From Mytilus edulis (Eukaryota; Mollusca; Bivalvia; Mytilida; Mytilidae): a stretch of 64,000 nucleotides of DNA. The stretch lies in NCBI RefSeq assembly GCF_963676685.1, contig NC_092349.1, positions 55,379,232 through 55,443,231 on the forward strand, in the 5' to 3' direction. Each line of letters starts with the position of its first letter. Positions within the stretch are counted from its first letter, which is position 1. The notes beneath the pieces were generated by a model, which was not told the DNA's origin, searched no databases, and saw only the letters and a program-made list of their open reading frames with translations. Shown in pieces: positions 22,260-34,900 of this stretch. Made by a program: the position numbers and the translations under genes.

Positions 22260-23470
22260 TTTGAAAGTAATTTAATATATTTCAAACTGATACTTTACTA
22301 AAACCACAGGGTCTTCTGATAATGAAAGGTGTACTTGACCTTAAAAAGGTTATCATGTAAACTAAAATGATTGTTTTCTGCACTTATTTTAAGAATAAGT
22401 CTTTTAAAATATGTTACATTTTCAGAATCAGGGTAAAGTACGCTATATTATGACACTGACAGCGGAAGTATCTACTTATGGTCTACATTCCACAGAAAAC
22501 TACCTATATAAACCATATGGTTTTGAAATCAATATATAACAAGATTTTCTACGCCGTAGGCAAATGTAACCTGCGCCATATAAATGAAGGAATTAAATTG
22601 TGTGTCACAATGTGTAATTGTGGTACGATTGTCAAATTATGGTAGAAGACCCATAGCGCTACAATGGTCAAATGAAATTACGGTATGATGGGGTCAATTG
22701 GAATCTTATGCGACTATCACACAAGTGAGAGATTTAGCTAGCTCTAAAACTATGTTAAATCCGCCTTGTCTACATACGGAAATGCCAGTACCAAGTCAGG
22801 AATATGACAGTTGTTTTCCATTCGTTTGATGTGGTTGAGCTTTTGATTTTGCCATTCGTTAATGGGCTTTCAGTTTTGAATTTTACTTGGAGTTTGGTAT
22901 TTTTGTCATTTTACTTTTTACACATAATGGCAAACAATCTCAGCATTTTCTGTCCAATGGTTTCAGAGGAGCTGCATTAATAAGGTGACACTAATACAAT
23001 ACATCCAAAAAATAGTAAAAGTGCAATAAGTCCGGTAAAGTAGTCAGACTAAAATGACCGCATAATATAGTCAATTACTGATGATGGCAACCAATTCTAC
23101 TAAGTATGAAAGCTTTATGTCAAAATGGTCTCAGAGGAGATGAGTTGACAAGGTATAATTGTCACAACACTAAAAAAAATGGTCAAAATCACAGAACTGC
23201 AGTACGAAAGGTCGAATAAAAAATGACGGTTTACTATGATTAACTACACACGAGGCCGGTTGCGTCGACAGGGGAAATTTGGTTGACATTGAATTTTGAA
23301 ACATATACCTTGAAGTTCAATACTATTTTTACTTCCTAATCATTCTAACTCCAACATTGTTTGACCGTAGGATATTTCGTGTCTAAGAACAATATGGATC
23401 ATGTGACCTACATCTAAAATGCACGTGATCGATTCCCATGACACATCGGCACATCAAACTATCTAGTTTT

Positions 23471-23563
23471 ACGGTGACCTATAGTTGTTAATGTCTGTGT
23501 TATTTTGGTCTTTTGTGGATAGTTGTCTCATTGGTAATCATACCACATCTTCCTTTTTATATT
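23471..23563 (-). mobile_element. SINE-like insertion, unit B
   Basis: The reverse complement reads 'gaagatgtggtatgattacc' followed by 'aatgagacaactatcc'. This is the head of the same family as 7208-7400. Units C and E lack it and read directly 'agttttagcta'; unit D has it. Confidence 0.65.
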
Positions 23564-23792
23564 AGCTATTGAGCTAATGCGTTTCGGACGACGGGTTTTT
23601 AGAGGTGTATGTACACACTTGAAATCAGACATGTAGACATAGCGGACTCTCTAATACTCTTTTCAAACATACATTAACAATAAAAAAAACTTCAATTTTA
23701 TCCCCAGTACTGTTTTAGAAATCAAAATTAATAAAATGAAATAAAATGAAATAAAAAAGTTTTACAAAAAGCAACAGGAACTCCTTATAAAC

Positions 23793-24023
23793 TTAACTAG
23801 AGGTGATTGCTAGTACTCCCGAAGTGTAAGCTGTTCCTGTTCTACAACTATCATCCGTCGTATCACTCATTGGAAGTGAAATGTCTGTGATAGTCGAGTT
23901 GATTGATGTCTCAACATTGAAAGTTGGTGTAATTATGGCAAAGACAAGTTCAACATAGCCGTCTTCAACTGTGACACAGGTATTACATAACGTAAACCAA
24001 ATCGACAACTTTATTGCGCACAT
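23793..24023 (-). CDS. Short ORF of unit B, possible secreted peptide (76 aa)
   Basis: Unrecognised. From the ATG at 24023 the peptide starts 'MCAIKLSIWFTLCNTCVTVE', a hydrophobic N-terminus that could be a signal peptide. A region with Asn-Ser-Thr and a C-terminal 'CRTGTAYTSG' block follow. It lies about 730 bp downstream of the nuclease on the same strand and is kept open in units B-E. The frame is also open upstream of the ATG, through an acceptor-like 'ttttatgcag', so it may be an exon rather than a complete gene. The end resembles a peptide encoded by the dispersed repeat at 18.4-18.8 kb, so it could be repeat-derived. Expression is unknown. Confidence 0.35.
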   Translation of the reverse strand: MCAIKLSIWFTLCNTCVTVEDGYVELVFAIITPTFNVETSINSTITDISLPMSDTTDDSCRTGTAYTSGVLAITSS

Positions 24024-24446
24024 CACTGCCTCCAAATGAGCTCTGCATAAAAAGTAATATGGAACAGTATGGCCAGCATAGGCAAACCACTGAGAGCATA
24101 GAATTAGTCAATTTATAAATGATTAATAAATCGACTAATCATAGATACCAGGATTAAAGTTTTTTTACGCCAGACGCGCGCCTTTAAAAGACTCATCAGT
24201 GACTCTCGGAAAATTTAAAATACCAAATAAAGTACGAAGTCAAAGGATAAATGTACATCTGAACATAATAGACAAATCCGTTAATAGTGGTTCACGAAAT
24301 CAAGAACATTTTATTTGGTATGACACAACCGTATAAGATGCTCATTAATCATGTTGATAGTAACATTCTCCTAGTAATACAACAATATCACACATATGCA
24401 TATTACTACAACAGCATATAGTAGTTATTATAAAATACAACACATC

Positions 24447-24452
24447 TTTATT
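24447..24452 (-). promoter_or_regulatory. Candidate poly(A) signal, unit B nuclease
   Basis: AATAAA on the minus strand, about 300 bp past the nuclease stop, conserved in position in units C (38476), D (43216) and E (52595). Inferred from motif and position only. Confidence 0.35.
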
Positions 24453-24753
24453 GACTAGATATCACAACTATCCAACAACAAACAGAATGCACGACAAGCA
24501 ATAAAGAACCACAAATAACTACTAGTAACCAATATAAACCCGTGAGATAGCACATCTGCTGTGAAAAATATTACAACCCTACTGCAATGATAAAAAACAA
24601 AAACAAAATAAAACAAAACACAACACAACCATAGCTTACATCAATTTTTAATGAAACCACACGGGGTATATAAAATTAGTATCTTGGATATTATTGAGTA
24701 AATAAAAAAATATATAACTATATCTAAAATAACAAGTAAATATATGGACATAT

Positions 24754-25752
24754 TTATCCAAAGAGTCTATTATAAAGGTAACACGCTCCATTGTAAATAT
24801 GTTTACATACACGACTAAACAAAGAAGTCTTCTCTTTAATGAAGCGATCGTCGGTACTGGCAATCTCGTTAATAATATTGTCCGCTTTAGTCTGGTTGAA
24901 CAGACAGTTTTTCACTGTATTTCCATTTTGATCTTTATAATCTGCAAACAGTGTAGTTGAGGTGGTTGGTAAAAAATTCTGTATTGAGTAGATAAAAATT
25001 GAGGAGTTATTAACGTTTCCACCTACAAATCCTGCCGACCACCCCTCGTTACGGAGGGCGCCATTCGCACCAGAGGAATCACAGCATACGGCTGTCCATG
25101 AGTGATCAGGTACATTCACTCTTCCATTACTGATGAACCTATCATTGCTCGGTAGAACGCCTGTAATATAATAACGTCTTGCTCCTACAAAATTACAATA
25201 CTTTTTTGATATGTCATACAGAGTGGTTTCAAAAACATTCCATATTCCTTGATTAAATGAAGAGACTTGAGGTGCAATATTGGTTAAAGAATTTGTTGCT
25301 TTTCTACTGTCTTCAGTTTCGCAATGGTAAAGCTGTGGATTCAAATGTCCCCTATCAAAACCACTACCCGTGTAATCGACATTTACTGCTTGTTTTCTCC
25401 CAAAAGTTGCTATATTGTTGTTTGCCTTGCTTATGTGTACCATACTTGGATAATTGTTGTCGGCTAGTTGAGGCTCAACAAACCAACCACCATAGCGACT
25501 GCCGCACTTGTCAAACGACAATGTGTATAAGCTATAGTATGGAATTCTGTTTTTTGTGTCATATTCAGTAGCGTAATAATATTGGTTTCCAAGTCGTTGA
25601 CATATTTGAGTTGAACCGACCAGTCCTTGTAATATTGGTGCAGTGTTCATATAGAAAAACTTATCTATACATTTTGCAAAATTTGGAGATACTTCTAGCT
25701 TTACAAAATTGAAAGATAGGAAAATAACGACGGATTCCAATATCTTCATCAT
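24754..25752 (-). CDS. Secreted DNA/RNA non-specific endonuclease, ENDOD1-like (unit B)
   Basis: 332 aa from the ATG at 25752; the open frame extends a few codons further to a TTG, which I do not use. Residues 1-20 (MMKILESVVIFLSF...) look like a signal peptide. The NUC domain shows 'FDRGHLNP' at about 132-139, whose His is the general base in this family. It also shows 'TNIAPQ' and 'FNQGIWNVFE', where the Asn (about 167) and Glu (about 175) sit eight apart as in Serratia nuclease, around the Mg-binding site. Family members cleave DNA and RNA without sequence preference and are often secreted or lumenal. The C-terminus has no further domain. A 'ttttttttcag|G' just upstream is a good splice acceptor, so a 5' untranslated exon may exist; a TATA-like 'tttatatat' near 25818 is an alternative. 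An immune or digestive role is only a guess. Confidence 0.88.
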   Translation of the reverse strand: MMKILESVVIFLSFNFVKLEVSPNFAKCIDKFFYMNTAPILQGLVGSTQICQRLGNQYYYATEYDTKNRIPYYSLYTLSFDKCGSRYGGWFVEPQLADNNYPSMVHISKANNNIATFGRKQAVNVDYTGSGFDRGHLNPQLYHCETEDSRKATNSLTNIAPQVSSFNQGIWNVFETTLYDISKKYCNFVGARRYYITGVLPSNDRFISNGRVNVPDHSWTAVCCDSSGANGALRNEGWSAGFVGGNVNNSSIFIYSIQNFLPTTSTTLFADYKDQNGNTVKNCLFNQTKADNIINEIASTDDRFIKEKTSLFSRVCKHIYNGACYLYNRLFG

Positions 25753-26114
25753 TGTGTGCAATATATCTGCCTGAAAAAAAAACCCAATAAGAATATTTGA
25801 TATTGTGAAACCGGATATATAAATAATGAATCAGTATCTAGTTATATTATTCAGTTCTTTAAGTCTTTCCACCTTTCTGTGTAAATACCTTTTGGTTTTG
25901 TTCGGATTATTGTCATATGATATCGAACATTTGTTTTAATTTTGAAACTTATCCTGCTTAACTCTTTTCTTTGTGAGAGGTGTACCCCTCGTGTCATCGT
26001 TTCTCGTCAGTTACCAAAGTTATATCATTATAATACCTTGGTCAGTTCTGACTGAAGTGATCCAGCGACATTTGACAGGTGTTATTTCTCCTTATTTCGT
26101 AAGTCGCAAAGACC

Positions 26115-26236
26115 CTGATATGCATAAAACCACTTAAGTTAAGATTTCCAATCGTGGTACTAATTTATCGTAGGACATGTAGAAAATTCCGTCCGTTCGG
26201 AACAAATCTTAACTTACGTAGTTTTATGCATATCAG
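26115..26236. repeat. Palindromic upstream element, unit B
   Basis: Arms 'ctgatatgcataaaac' and the complement 'gttttatgcatatcag', as in units A, D and E. A central 'cgtccgttcgg' separates the stems. Confidence 0.65.
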
Positions 26237-26507
26237 CTGATACCAAGTCATTAAAAATCATTGGATATAACTCGGAATCTGATATCGAGGTCATATGTCA
26301 ATATTATGTCATTATGATTATGTTGTTTTCCATTCAATGAATGTGTTTGATATGTTTGAACTTTGATTTTGCCATTTGATAAGAGACTTTCCGTTTTGAA
26401 TTTTTCTTGGAGTTCGGTATTTTTGTTATTTCACTTTTTGTTATCGCGTCTCTTGTGTCTATAAAGTATAAGTATAAATGGATGTTAAGGTTTTGGCAAT
26501 GCTCATT

Positions 26508-26565
26508 TGATACATTTAGTTGAATCAATCATATGACTTCTTATAGGTGTTATTACCACTGAAAT
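26508..26565. repeat. 60-bp repeat, single copy (unit B)
   Basis: One copy of the 60-mer that forms arrays in the other units, bounded by the same neighbours. It marks the contracted or ancestral state. Confidence 0.85.
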
Positions 26566-26569
26566 TGTT

Positions 26570-26964
26570 TTAAGGATGTTCGCTACTCTTGTTTTTGAAT
26601 ATTTTGAAACATTTTCTGCATCCTCTGGTTTTATCCATGTAGTGCCATTTAAAAAAAAAATCCCCACTAACCCCTAGTTTTCTTTTCATAATTTTATTAC
26701 ACATAGTTTAAAAAGCCATATTTAAAAATCCTATAAAATCCTTGTTATTTTTTTTATATTTTTGGAAAAAAGGTGCTCATGTTAAATGTATGAAAAGTCT
26801 AGAGAGAATTATTTCCCGCCAAATTTCAATGGCTTATATCTCGAAAACAAACAGACTTACCCTTCATTTTTTCTTCTTTTTAGTTCCTTTATATATATAC
26901 TTTCAATTCATAACAGTCTTTTAAAAAGCTTGTTATTTTGAAACAGAGTAGCAAACATCCTTAA
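26570..26964. mobile_element. TTAA-flanked MITE, unit B
   Basis: Same element and position as in unit A, with ends 'TTAAGGATGTTCGCT' and 'GCAAACATCCTTAA'. Shared position means it was present before the units multiplied. Confidence 0.65.
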
Positions 26965-28338
26965 TTTGAAAGTAATTTAATATATTTCAAACTGATACAT
27001 TACAAAAACCACATTGTCTTCTGATAATGAAAGGTGTACTTGACCTTAAAAAGGTTATCTAGACGTGATATTATGGAAACTGAAATTATTGTTTTCTCCA
27101 CTTATTTTAAGAATAAGTCTTTTAAAATATGTTACATTTTCAGAATCAGGGTAAAGTACGCTATATTATGACACCGACAGCGGAAGTATCTACTTATGGT
27201 CTACATTCCACATACCTATAAACCATATGGTTTTGAAATCAATATAAAACAAGATTTTCTACGCCGTAGGGAAATGTAACCTGCGCCATATAAATGAAGG
27301 AATTGAATTGTGTGTCACAATGTGTAATTGTGGTACGATTGTCAAATTATGGTAGAAGACCCATAGCACTACAATGGTCAAATGAAATTACGGTATGATG
27401 GGGTCAATTGGAATATTATGCGACTGTCACACAAGTGAGAGATTTAGCTAGCTCTAAAACTATATGTTGAATCCGACTTGTCTACATACGGAAATGCCTG
27501 TACCAAATCAGGAGTATGACAGTTGTTTTCCATTCGTTTGATGTGGTTAAGCTTTTGATTTTGCCATTCGTTAATGGGCTTTCAGTTTCGAATTTTACTT
27601 GAAGTTCGGTATTTTTGTCATTTTACTTTTTACACATAATGGCAAACAATCTCAGCATTTTCTGTCCAATAGTTTCAGAGGAGCTGCATTAATAAGGTGA
27701 CAATGATACAATACATCCAATAAATAGTGAAAGTGCAATAAGTCCCGTAAAGTAAGACCAAAATGACGGCATCATATAGTCAATTACTGATGATGGCAAC
27801 CAATTCTACTAAGTATGAAAGCTTTATGTCAAAACGGTCTCAGAGGAGTTGAGTTTACAAGGTACAATTGTCACAACACTAAAAAAAAAAGTCAAAATCA
27901 CAGAGCTGCAGTACGAAAGGTCGAATAAAAATGACGGTTTACTATGATCAACTGCACATGATGATAAAACTTGGAATAAGTTTTTAAAATGTTAGATGTT
28001 GAGTCCACACCAATGCATATCCAAAACAATCAGATATTAAGATTTTTACAGCTGTCGTTGGGAAATATTCCAATGTGATCTGACGTCTGACTATTCATTC
28101 TAAGACTTGTTTGTGCCGTGTGACCTACTCCATGATTGATCTAACGTCTGACGCCCCCCGTTCCAAGCAAGTCGTAATTTAAAACAGGCCGTCAGTCGTT
28201 AGAGTGATATCGGACAAAGTAGGAACTTCAGTTTATTTTCTTGAAAACCATCTAATTTTAAGTTTAAATGTTGAACAATCAGGAAATATTTTGATAGTAC
28301 TTCATTGATGTGAGTGTGAATCACATAATCAATGTAAC

Positions 28339-28747
28339 TTAAGGATGTTCGCTTGTCATGTTTTGGAATTTTTGTCAGATTTTCGAAATCCTGTGGTTTT
28401 ATCCATTTGAATTCCTTAAAAAATTTTGCCCATTGACCCCCATTTTTCTTTTTTTTAAAATCTTTTACATGTTTAATTATAAGCCATTTGTAAAGTCTTA
28501 TAACATTTTATTTAGTTTTTAATAGATGTTGAGAACTTTAACGTGTCAATGATAAAGCAATGAAAAATCAATAAAGAACATTTTCCCGCCAAAATTTCAA
28601 TGGCTAATATCTCTAAAACAAACACATTGACCTCTATATTTATTTTATTTTTTTTTGCTTTTTCGCTTCCTGAATTAATCCCCTATCAATATATACTAGT
28701 GTTATGGAAAGCTATTTATTTTGAAACTATGTAGCGAACTTCCTTAA
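28339..28747. mobile_element. TTAA MITE, diverged subfamily (spacer S)
   Basis: The ends 'TTAAGGATGTTCGCT' and 'AGCGAACTTCCTTAA' match the unit MITEs, as do internal blocks ('ttttatccat', 'tttcccgcc.aa.tttcaatg'). The rest is diverged. An independent insertion of the same family. Confidence 0.6.
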
Positions 28748-29257
28748 AATAAACATGGAGAAAAGTTGTTATTTACATATTTTGTTTTGTGATACTTTGT
28801 CAAAACAAATAAGAACAATAATATTTTACAAAATCTAGCTATATTCTAACTTTATAAAAATGAAATAAGACTCTAATAACATAAATTGCAAATTGAACAA
28901 AATATATAATTGAAACATTTAGAAGTACAAAAAGATGAATGAAGGATAACATCAAAATAAAAGATGTGTTAGAGAAATACACAGAATGAAGAAAAAATTC
29001 ACATGTTACAAAATTTGTTCCCAAATAGGCAGGTTTAAGGCTGATAATAGAAATATTCAATAAACAAAGAAATAAAACATATTTCATACCAAACGTTGAT
29101 CATGAAATTGTTCAAGTATACTTTAAATTCAAGCGACTAAAAAATAGGAAAAAGTTGTTTGGAAAAAGAAAAAGTTTGTATAAATACATTATACTCTGCA
29201 TCATACTTAACATCCAATAACATTATACAAGCTATCTAATGATTGCAGATGTCAATC

Positions 29258-29674
29258 TTAATAACAATGCTTGAACAAACATTTATACAAACAAAGCAAG
29301 CAAGCCAACCAAACCTTTAAACTACATGTATTAGGAAATTGCTCTAAGAAAATCACAAGCTTAAAAGCGAAATGATATGCAGCTCTGTCAATTTTGTAGA
29401 TAGTTGGTCTTACCATAACGATATAAAAAGTAATTATCATCGCGATCAGGTCAAACCACTGCTTTTCCGATGAAAATGCGACATTAAGAGCAAAGACATA
29501 TCGGCCTACAGTTATAATAATGTATCTGGGTACAAGAGTGACATGCTTTTCCTGTTCACTGTTATCCGGTGCATTGCTTTTGCGCCAAAGAACTTTTTTT
29601 TTTGTGCCGAAAAAAGAAACATTTATTTTTCGCCAATAATACAGATAAAAAGTATAAATAATCAATTTGTTCAA
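29258..29674 (-). other. Hypothetical 138-aa ORF kept open in both spacer copies
   Basis: Open frame with a hydrophobic segment ('WFDLIAMIITFYIVMV'). No family recognised. The copy at 57685-58101 is also open with few changes, but the two spacers are so similar that this is weak evidence for coding. Confidence 0.15.
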
Positions 29675-30479
29675 AAGAGACTTTTAATAATAACTTTAAA
29701 ACACAGTTTTTTGTTTGCATAATAAAATATATTCGTCAGAAATCAGTCATCCTAAAACAACAAATAAAGCACTATACATTAATAAGTTCTTAAAAAGAGA
29801 CTTTTTGATAATAATGTTAAAACAGAGTTTCATTAAAATAACGGGATCATAAAACGAAAGTGTACTGGCACAAACTTGTAAGCAACGGTCCGGATATATT
29901 CATATCGGAACATTTCTCTGCTAAGGGGCATACTTTGTCCGTTGAAAATCCTGTTCAGTCTGTCAGTTTAGTTCTAAGCAAAATTCATATTCATCTGACA
30001 TGTAACATTGTGATTGTAAATACATTATTTTTTAAATCCGACTCCAAACCCTCCAGTCTAAGTGCTCATAAAATCGAAAATAAAAAGAAGAAAATTGCAT
30101 GCACGTGTTTAAAATTTTAATTTAAAACTTTAGAATTAATTAATGTAAAAAAATAATGACTACCAAATAAGAAAATAATATGAGAATAATTATTTTCTAC
30201 CTTTTATATACCATGTTTCTGAAAACGGTATTGAAATAAAAAAGAAAATACTAAATTGGCTTACCTAAGATTTACTATAGATGAAGTACGTGCGCATACT
30301 TTGGAATGAGGCGATTAAATTAAAAGCACAATCTCCTTTTATACATTAACCAATGGTCACATGACTAAACTAAAAGATTAAATTACATATATGGTACGAA
30401 TATTTATGTAGTTAAGATTTAAAAAAGAGTTCAGAGAAAACCATAGTTGGCTTCAGTGCATGATTTTCTTGGAAAGTTA

Positions 30480-31030
30480 ATTTGTTTAAAGGTTACCCGA
30501 ATACATGTACTTATAAACCTGACAGGTTTTGTGATGGTATGATACTAAACCCCTAACGGGGGGGGGGGGGGGGGGGGGGGGGGGGGATTGCGCTTGATTT
30601 TCATAAGATGAAGACATAATCTTTTAATCAGTTTAATTGAGGTCTGGAGCTGCCATTTCAGTAACTGCTAGTAGACCTTTGTTAATTTATGTATCATTGT
30701 CATTTGTCTTAGTTTCTTTTGTTAAGTATTCTGACATCGGACTCACATTTATTTTAAACGGAGTTTTGTTGTGTGTATTGCTATGTGTTTGTTTGTTCTA
30801 CATTGGCTAGAGGTATAGGGGAGGGTTGAGATCTCACAAAATATGTTTAACCCCGCCGCATTTTTTGCGCCTGTACCAAGTCAGGAGCCTCTGGCCTTTG
30901 TTAGTCTTGTATGTTTTTTTTAGTTTTAGTTCATCTATATGTTTTGGAGTGAAGTCTGACGTCCATTTTCACTAAACAAGTACACATTTTTGTTTAGGGG
31001 CCAGGTGAAGCCAGCCTCCGGGTGAGGGAT
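30480..31030 (-). repeat. Dispersed mussel repeat containing a 29-base G-run
   Basis: Reverse-oriented copy of an abundant mussel repeat ('gatggtatgatactaaaccc', 'gacataatcttttaatcagt', 'gttgagatctcacaaaatat'). G-run at 30558-30586. The duplicate at 58.9-59.5 kb has six G, one A and eleven G instead. Confidence 0.65.
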
Positions 31031-31962
31031 TTTATTTGCAACATTTTTTAAATTTACAACTGAAACGTTAAATTAAGTTATGCATTGTTATATTTTAAAG
31101 CAAATTCTATCTTTCTACAACAAATATATACGAATATTTTATTCTCATAAACATGATGTTATAGAGAAATTAGTATACAATTATAATACAATAATAATAG
31201 TGCATGCGTAAACATATATTAAACAAAGACAGTACGTTTAATTGTGTATGTTTAACACAATATTGAAATTTTGGTTTCAACACGAAGTTTACAAAAGTTC
31301 AAAACAATGTGGCTATATTTTCACGAGACCAGGGTAACTTTTGTTATATGAATTAATTAGGAATTGAAATTGTCAACATTGTTTTTATTGCACATTTATT
31401 GTTTTCATCAGGATTATTTATGATCTGTTAACCTTTGACACGTTGTTTTCTTAGTGGTCAAGTAAAGTGCCGGCATTTGGACTATATCTGGTTTATTTTC
31501 AACACTAATATATTGACTACTTATTAATATTTTTCGTAAAAAATATCTATTTTTTGCATTTAAACTAATTGATTCAATAACTATTCTTTATTTCAAATCC
31601 ACCAATTTTAACTGTTTTTCTTTATATAATGCTGACTTGTTTGCCGAAATCTATTGTTAACATGTACCGATTGGTAATTTACTGCGTGACACGATAAGCT
31701 GTCAATCAAACATAAAATCAATATTCCGATATCGGAGCAATGAAAACTCAACAGATCGATCAGTTTCCAGTCCCGTTAGTACAATAGTCCCAGCTAACTA
31801 CAAAGTTTCGTAAAATTCTGTTGTGTGGTTTCAAAGAAGTTAAGCTGACAAGCTGTTGCAGTAATATATATTAAGGTCATGACCATGACCAAGGGGGGCA
31901 GGGCCAATTAATCTCCATGGAAATGAGATGACCCAATGCTAATTATGTACAACTGCATACCA

Positions 31963-34900
31963 TAATAATAATAATCTTTAATCTCATAAACCATAAGGTA
32001 CAACGGTACAGAGATATACATACATATAGCAATGAAAACAAACTTATTTATAATAACATTTTATACACAAACATACATACACACAGGCATACACTAACTA
32101 TCGTGAAATACACACATACACATATGTCAGTATGTACAGAATATACAAAATGGGGGTTATGTTATTGCCTAGAGAACAAATGATTTATTTATTTGGCGTA
32201 TAAATCTACATAGTTTTTCTAATTTAAGCTTGTTAGTACAACTCATTATTTCTTTGAATTTCAAAATATTTGGCCTTTGCCACAAATTTTTATCAATTAG
32301 TTTTTTCTGTCATTTTCAAATAATTTACATTCCAGAATATAATGATATTCGTCACCAATACAGTTATTATTACATTTCAAACATTTTCTATTTTCCCTTT
32401 CTATACCATTCCACCGTACTGTTTCTATAGGAAGTCTATGATTTGTGGTTCTAAACTTACACAGCGTATAGATATCTTTATCTTCCAATATATTTAAAAA
32501 ACATTCAAACTGAAATGTCTCCTTAAACAATCTATAATTTATAGATTTTGGTGAATTTAACATAACTGAATGCCATTCCTGTCTAAATTGATCATGTAGC
32601 CGCATTTTTATCGAAGGGATAAGCCAATCTGAGCTAGGAAAAAGCTGAGTTGTCCAAATATAGGAAAAGCCAGTACCATTAAAAATGTTTCTCAAAAACT
32701 TTAACCATTGCGATTCAAAACGATTGTCGACCGACAATTTGTATAATAATTGATAAACTAAATAAGACAGTTTTGAATCCTTCCCAGATAAAAGTCGTGT
32801 CCAAAATGAACTCATTTTTAGTTTGATATCTAGTTGAACAGGAAAAATGCCAAGTTCACCATAAATCATATAGTATGGGGTGGATGATTTTAACTTAAGT
32901 AACAATTTACAAAATCGTTATTGTACCCTTTCAATACATTGAATATTTTTACAAAATCTCCATACTTCTGAGCCATACAAAAGAATGGGCTTTACCATTT
33001 TATTAAACAGTTCTAGTTGACATTCAATTGCTAAATTATGAATGCGACCTCTTTTTAAAACCTCGTACATTACTTTTGTTGCCTTCTCTGCTTGCTTTTT
33101 TATTGCTTTACTGAAATTGCCGGTCCTGCTAAATAGTATACCAAGATAGTTAAATTCATGAACTATATCTATATCTGCCCCATTTTAGGAAAAATTTTAA
33201 TCTGCACAAGGCCTTGCCCTGGAAAATACCATGACTTTGGTTTTGTTAACATTTACCTTCAGTCTCCATATATTACAGTACTGTCCAAATTTGTTTAATA
33301 TTTTTTGTAAGTCTTCTTTTGATTCAGACATTAGGACCGTATCGTCTGCATATAGCAGAACAAAAAGTTTCAGGTAAATGTTTAACTTATCTTCTAGTAA
33401 ATCTGAAATTACGTTAAGACCCTGAAGATTTTCCTTTTCTAAAAAATCTTGCAAATCGTTCAAAAATAAGGCAAACAGAAAAGGCGACAAATTCTCACCT
33501 TGCCGTACACCAATATCACATGAGAAATAGTCTGATTTCTGTTTATTATATGTAACACAGCATTTAATATCTTTATACATATTTAAAATAACATTATATA
33601 TTTTCCCTTTAATACCATTTAAAAGAAGTTTATACCAGAGAGCCTCTCTCCAAACCGTGTCAAACGCCTTTTCAAAATCGACGAATGCACAAAACAGGTT
33701 TTTATTTCTATATTTCAAAATTTCAAAAAATGAGTGTAGAGCAAACAAACTATCAGTTGTAGAGTATGATTTTCGAAATCCAAATTGATTTTCATTTAGC
33801 AAGAGTGTTTCTTCAGAGAAAAGACATAATCTTTCATTTAGTATAGCTGTAAATAATTTGCCAGAAGGTAACTCAAAATTGTTATCGGACGGATTTTTTT
33901 TGGATCAAACTGGTTGCCTTTACCTTTATATATAGGTTTTATATTTCCAATTAGCCAAATATCGGGCAAAACGCCGGAGTCAAATATGAGATTAAATAGC
34001 TTTTCATAGATCGGAAGAAATAAATCTGCAGTAGATTTCATGTATTCATTTACTACATAATCTTCACCGCAGGCTTTGTTATTCTTCAGATTTTTAATGC
34101 ATTTAGCTATTTCTTCTCTGGAAATGTAGGCACTAATTTGATTGTTTAAATGATCAATATCAACATTATCAAATATATCTGTATTAGACATTTCTCGATT
34201 AGGGGGTTCTTCAACCGTTTGGTTCAGTTTTTTAAAAAAGTCGAATAAGTCCTCGAGCGGAAGATTTGGTTGCTTTTTCTATTTACCCCTATTCCAAAGA
34301 TTCCAATACTCTTTCGGGTCGGAAGTTTTCATATTTTTAAGTTTACTACGCATTTGCTTTCTATACTTTTTACTATTCGCATCGAGTGTCTTTTTATATT
34401 GTTCCTCTGCTTCTAAAACCTCTCGTTTAAGTGTATCTGTTTTTCTAAACTTAAGCTTTCTTTTTAGTTTACGATAGTTTTGTCTTTCGAATCTACATTC
34501 TTCGTTAAAACAAGGTTTATCTCCCTTAGGCTTCTTATTTGTAGATTTTCGTTTTTGCGTATCTTTTCGGGAACTAAAAGTATTCTTTGCACTTTCAATA
34601 AAAAGATTGCTTAATTTGCTAACAAAAGAATTAACTTTATCCTTATCTAAATTGTCACTCAAAGTTTCTTCCAAATCAGTATACAAAACTTGAAGTTTTT
34701 CTTTATCTATATTATCAACATATGAAGTTTTTTTTGACACGTCCCACTTTTTAACTCTACAGTTAACTGAACTATCGCATGTATTGTCAATTTGGTCATT
34801 GACAGCAGTAAATTCATTCCTGTGTAAAGAAGTGGTAATTGAAGAGTGAACATCTGAGTATAAACGTGAAAACTCTTTAACTTTAAAGTTTGAAACAAAT

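Larger units (their letters stand above)
18258..23242 (-). repeat. Nuclease array unit A
   Basis: Homology to the other units begins at about 18258 ('aagtacgaagtcaaag' side) and runs to the junction 'aactacacacgaggccggtt' near 23242, where unit B starts. Unit A contains a degenerate nuclease gene and a dispersed repeat at 18.4-18.84 kb where the other units are empty. A non-homologous 0.6-kb stretch replaces the 3' end of the nuclease. The rest (20905-21268 and 22260-23242) is non-coding unit sequence, including a dispersed block from about 22787 ('gtaccaagtcaggaatatga'). Confidence 0.8.
23243..27955 (-). repeat. Nuclease array unit B
   Basis: Contiguous with unit A. It holds the short ORF, the nuclease gene and the upstream palindrome, 60-bp repeat and MITE. 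At about 27955 ('actatgatcaactgcacatg') homology to A, C and D ends and spacer S begins; unit E leaves at the same point. Non-gene stretches (24036-24753, 26965-27955) are unit sequence shared with the other copies, with no further gene seen. Confidence 0.85.

Noticed and set aside
25753-25761. TTG start for the unit B nuclease
   Set aside because: TTG is not a normal start in animals; two ATG codons follow at once.
29860-30120. 86-aa plus-strand ORF (also at 58287-58547)
   Set aside because: No domain, ends in low-complexity Lys-rich sequence; conserved only because the spacer was recently duplicated.
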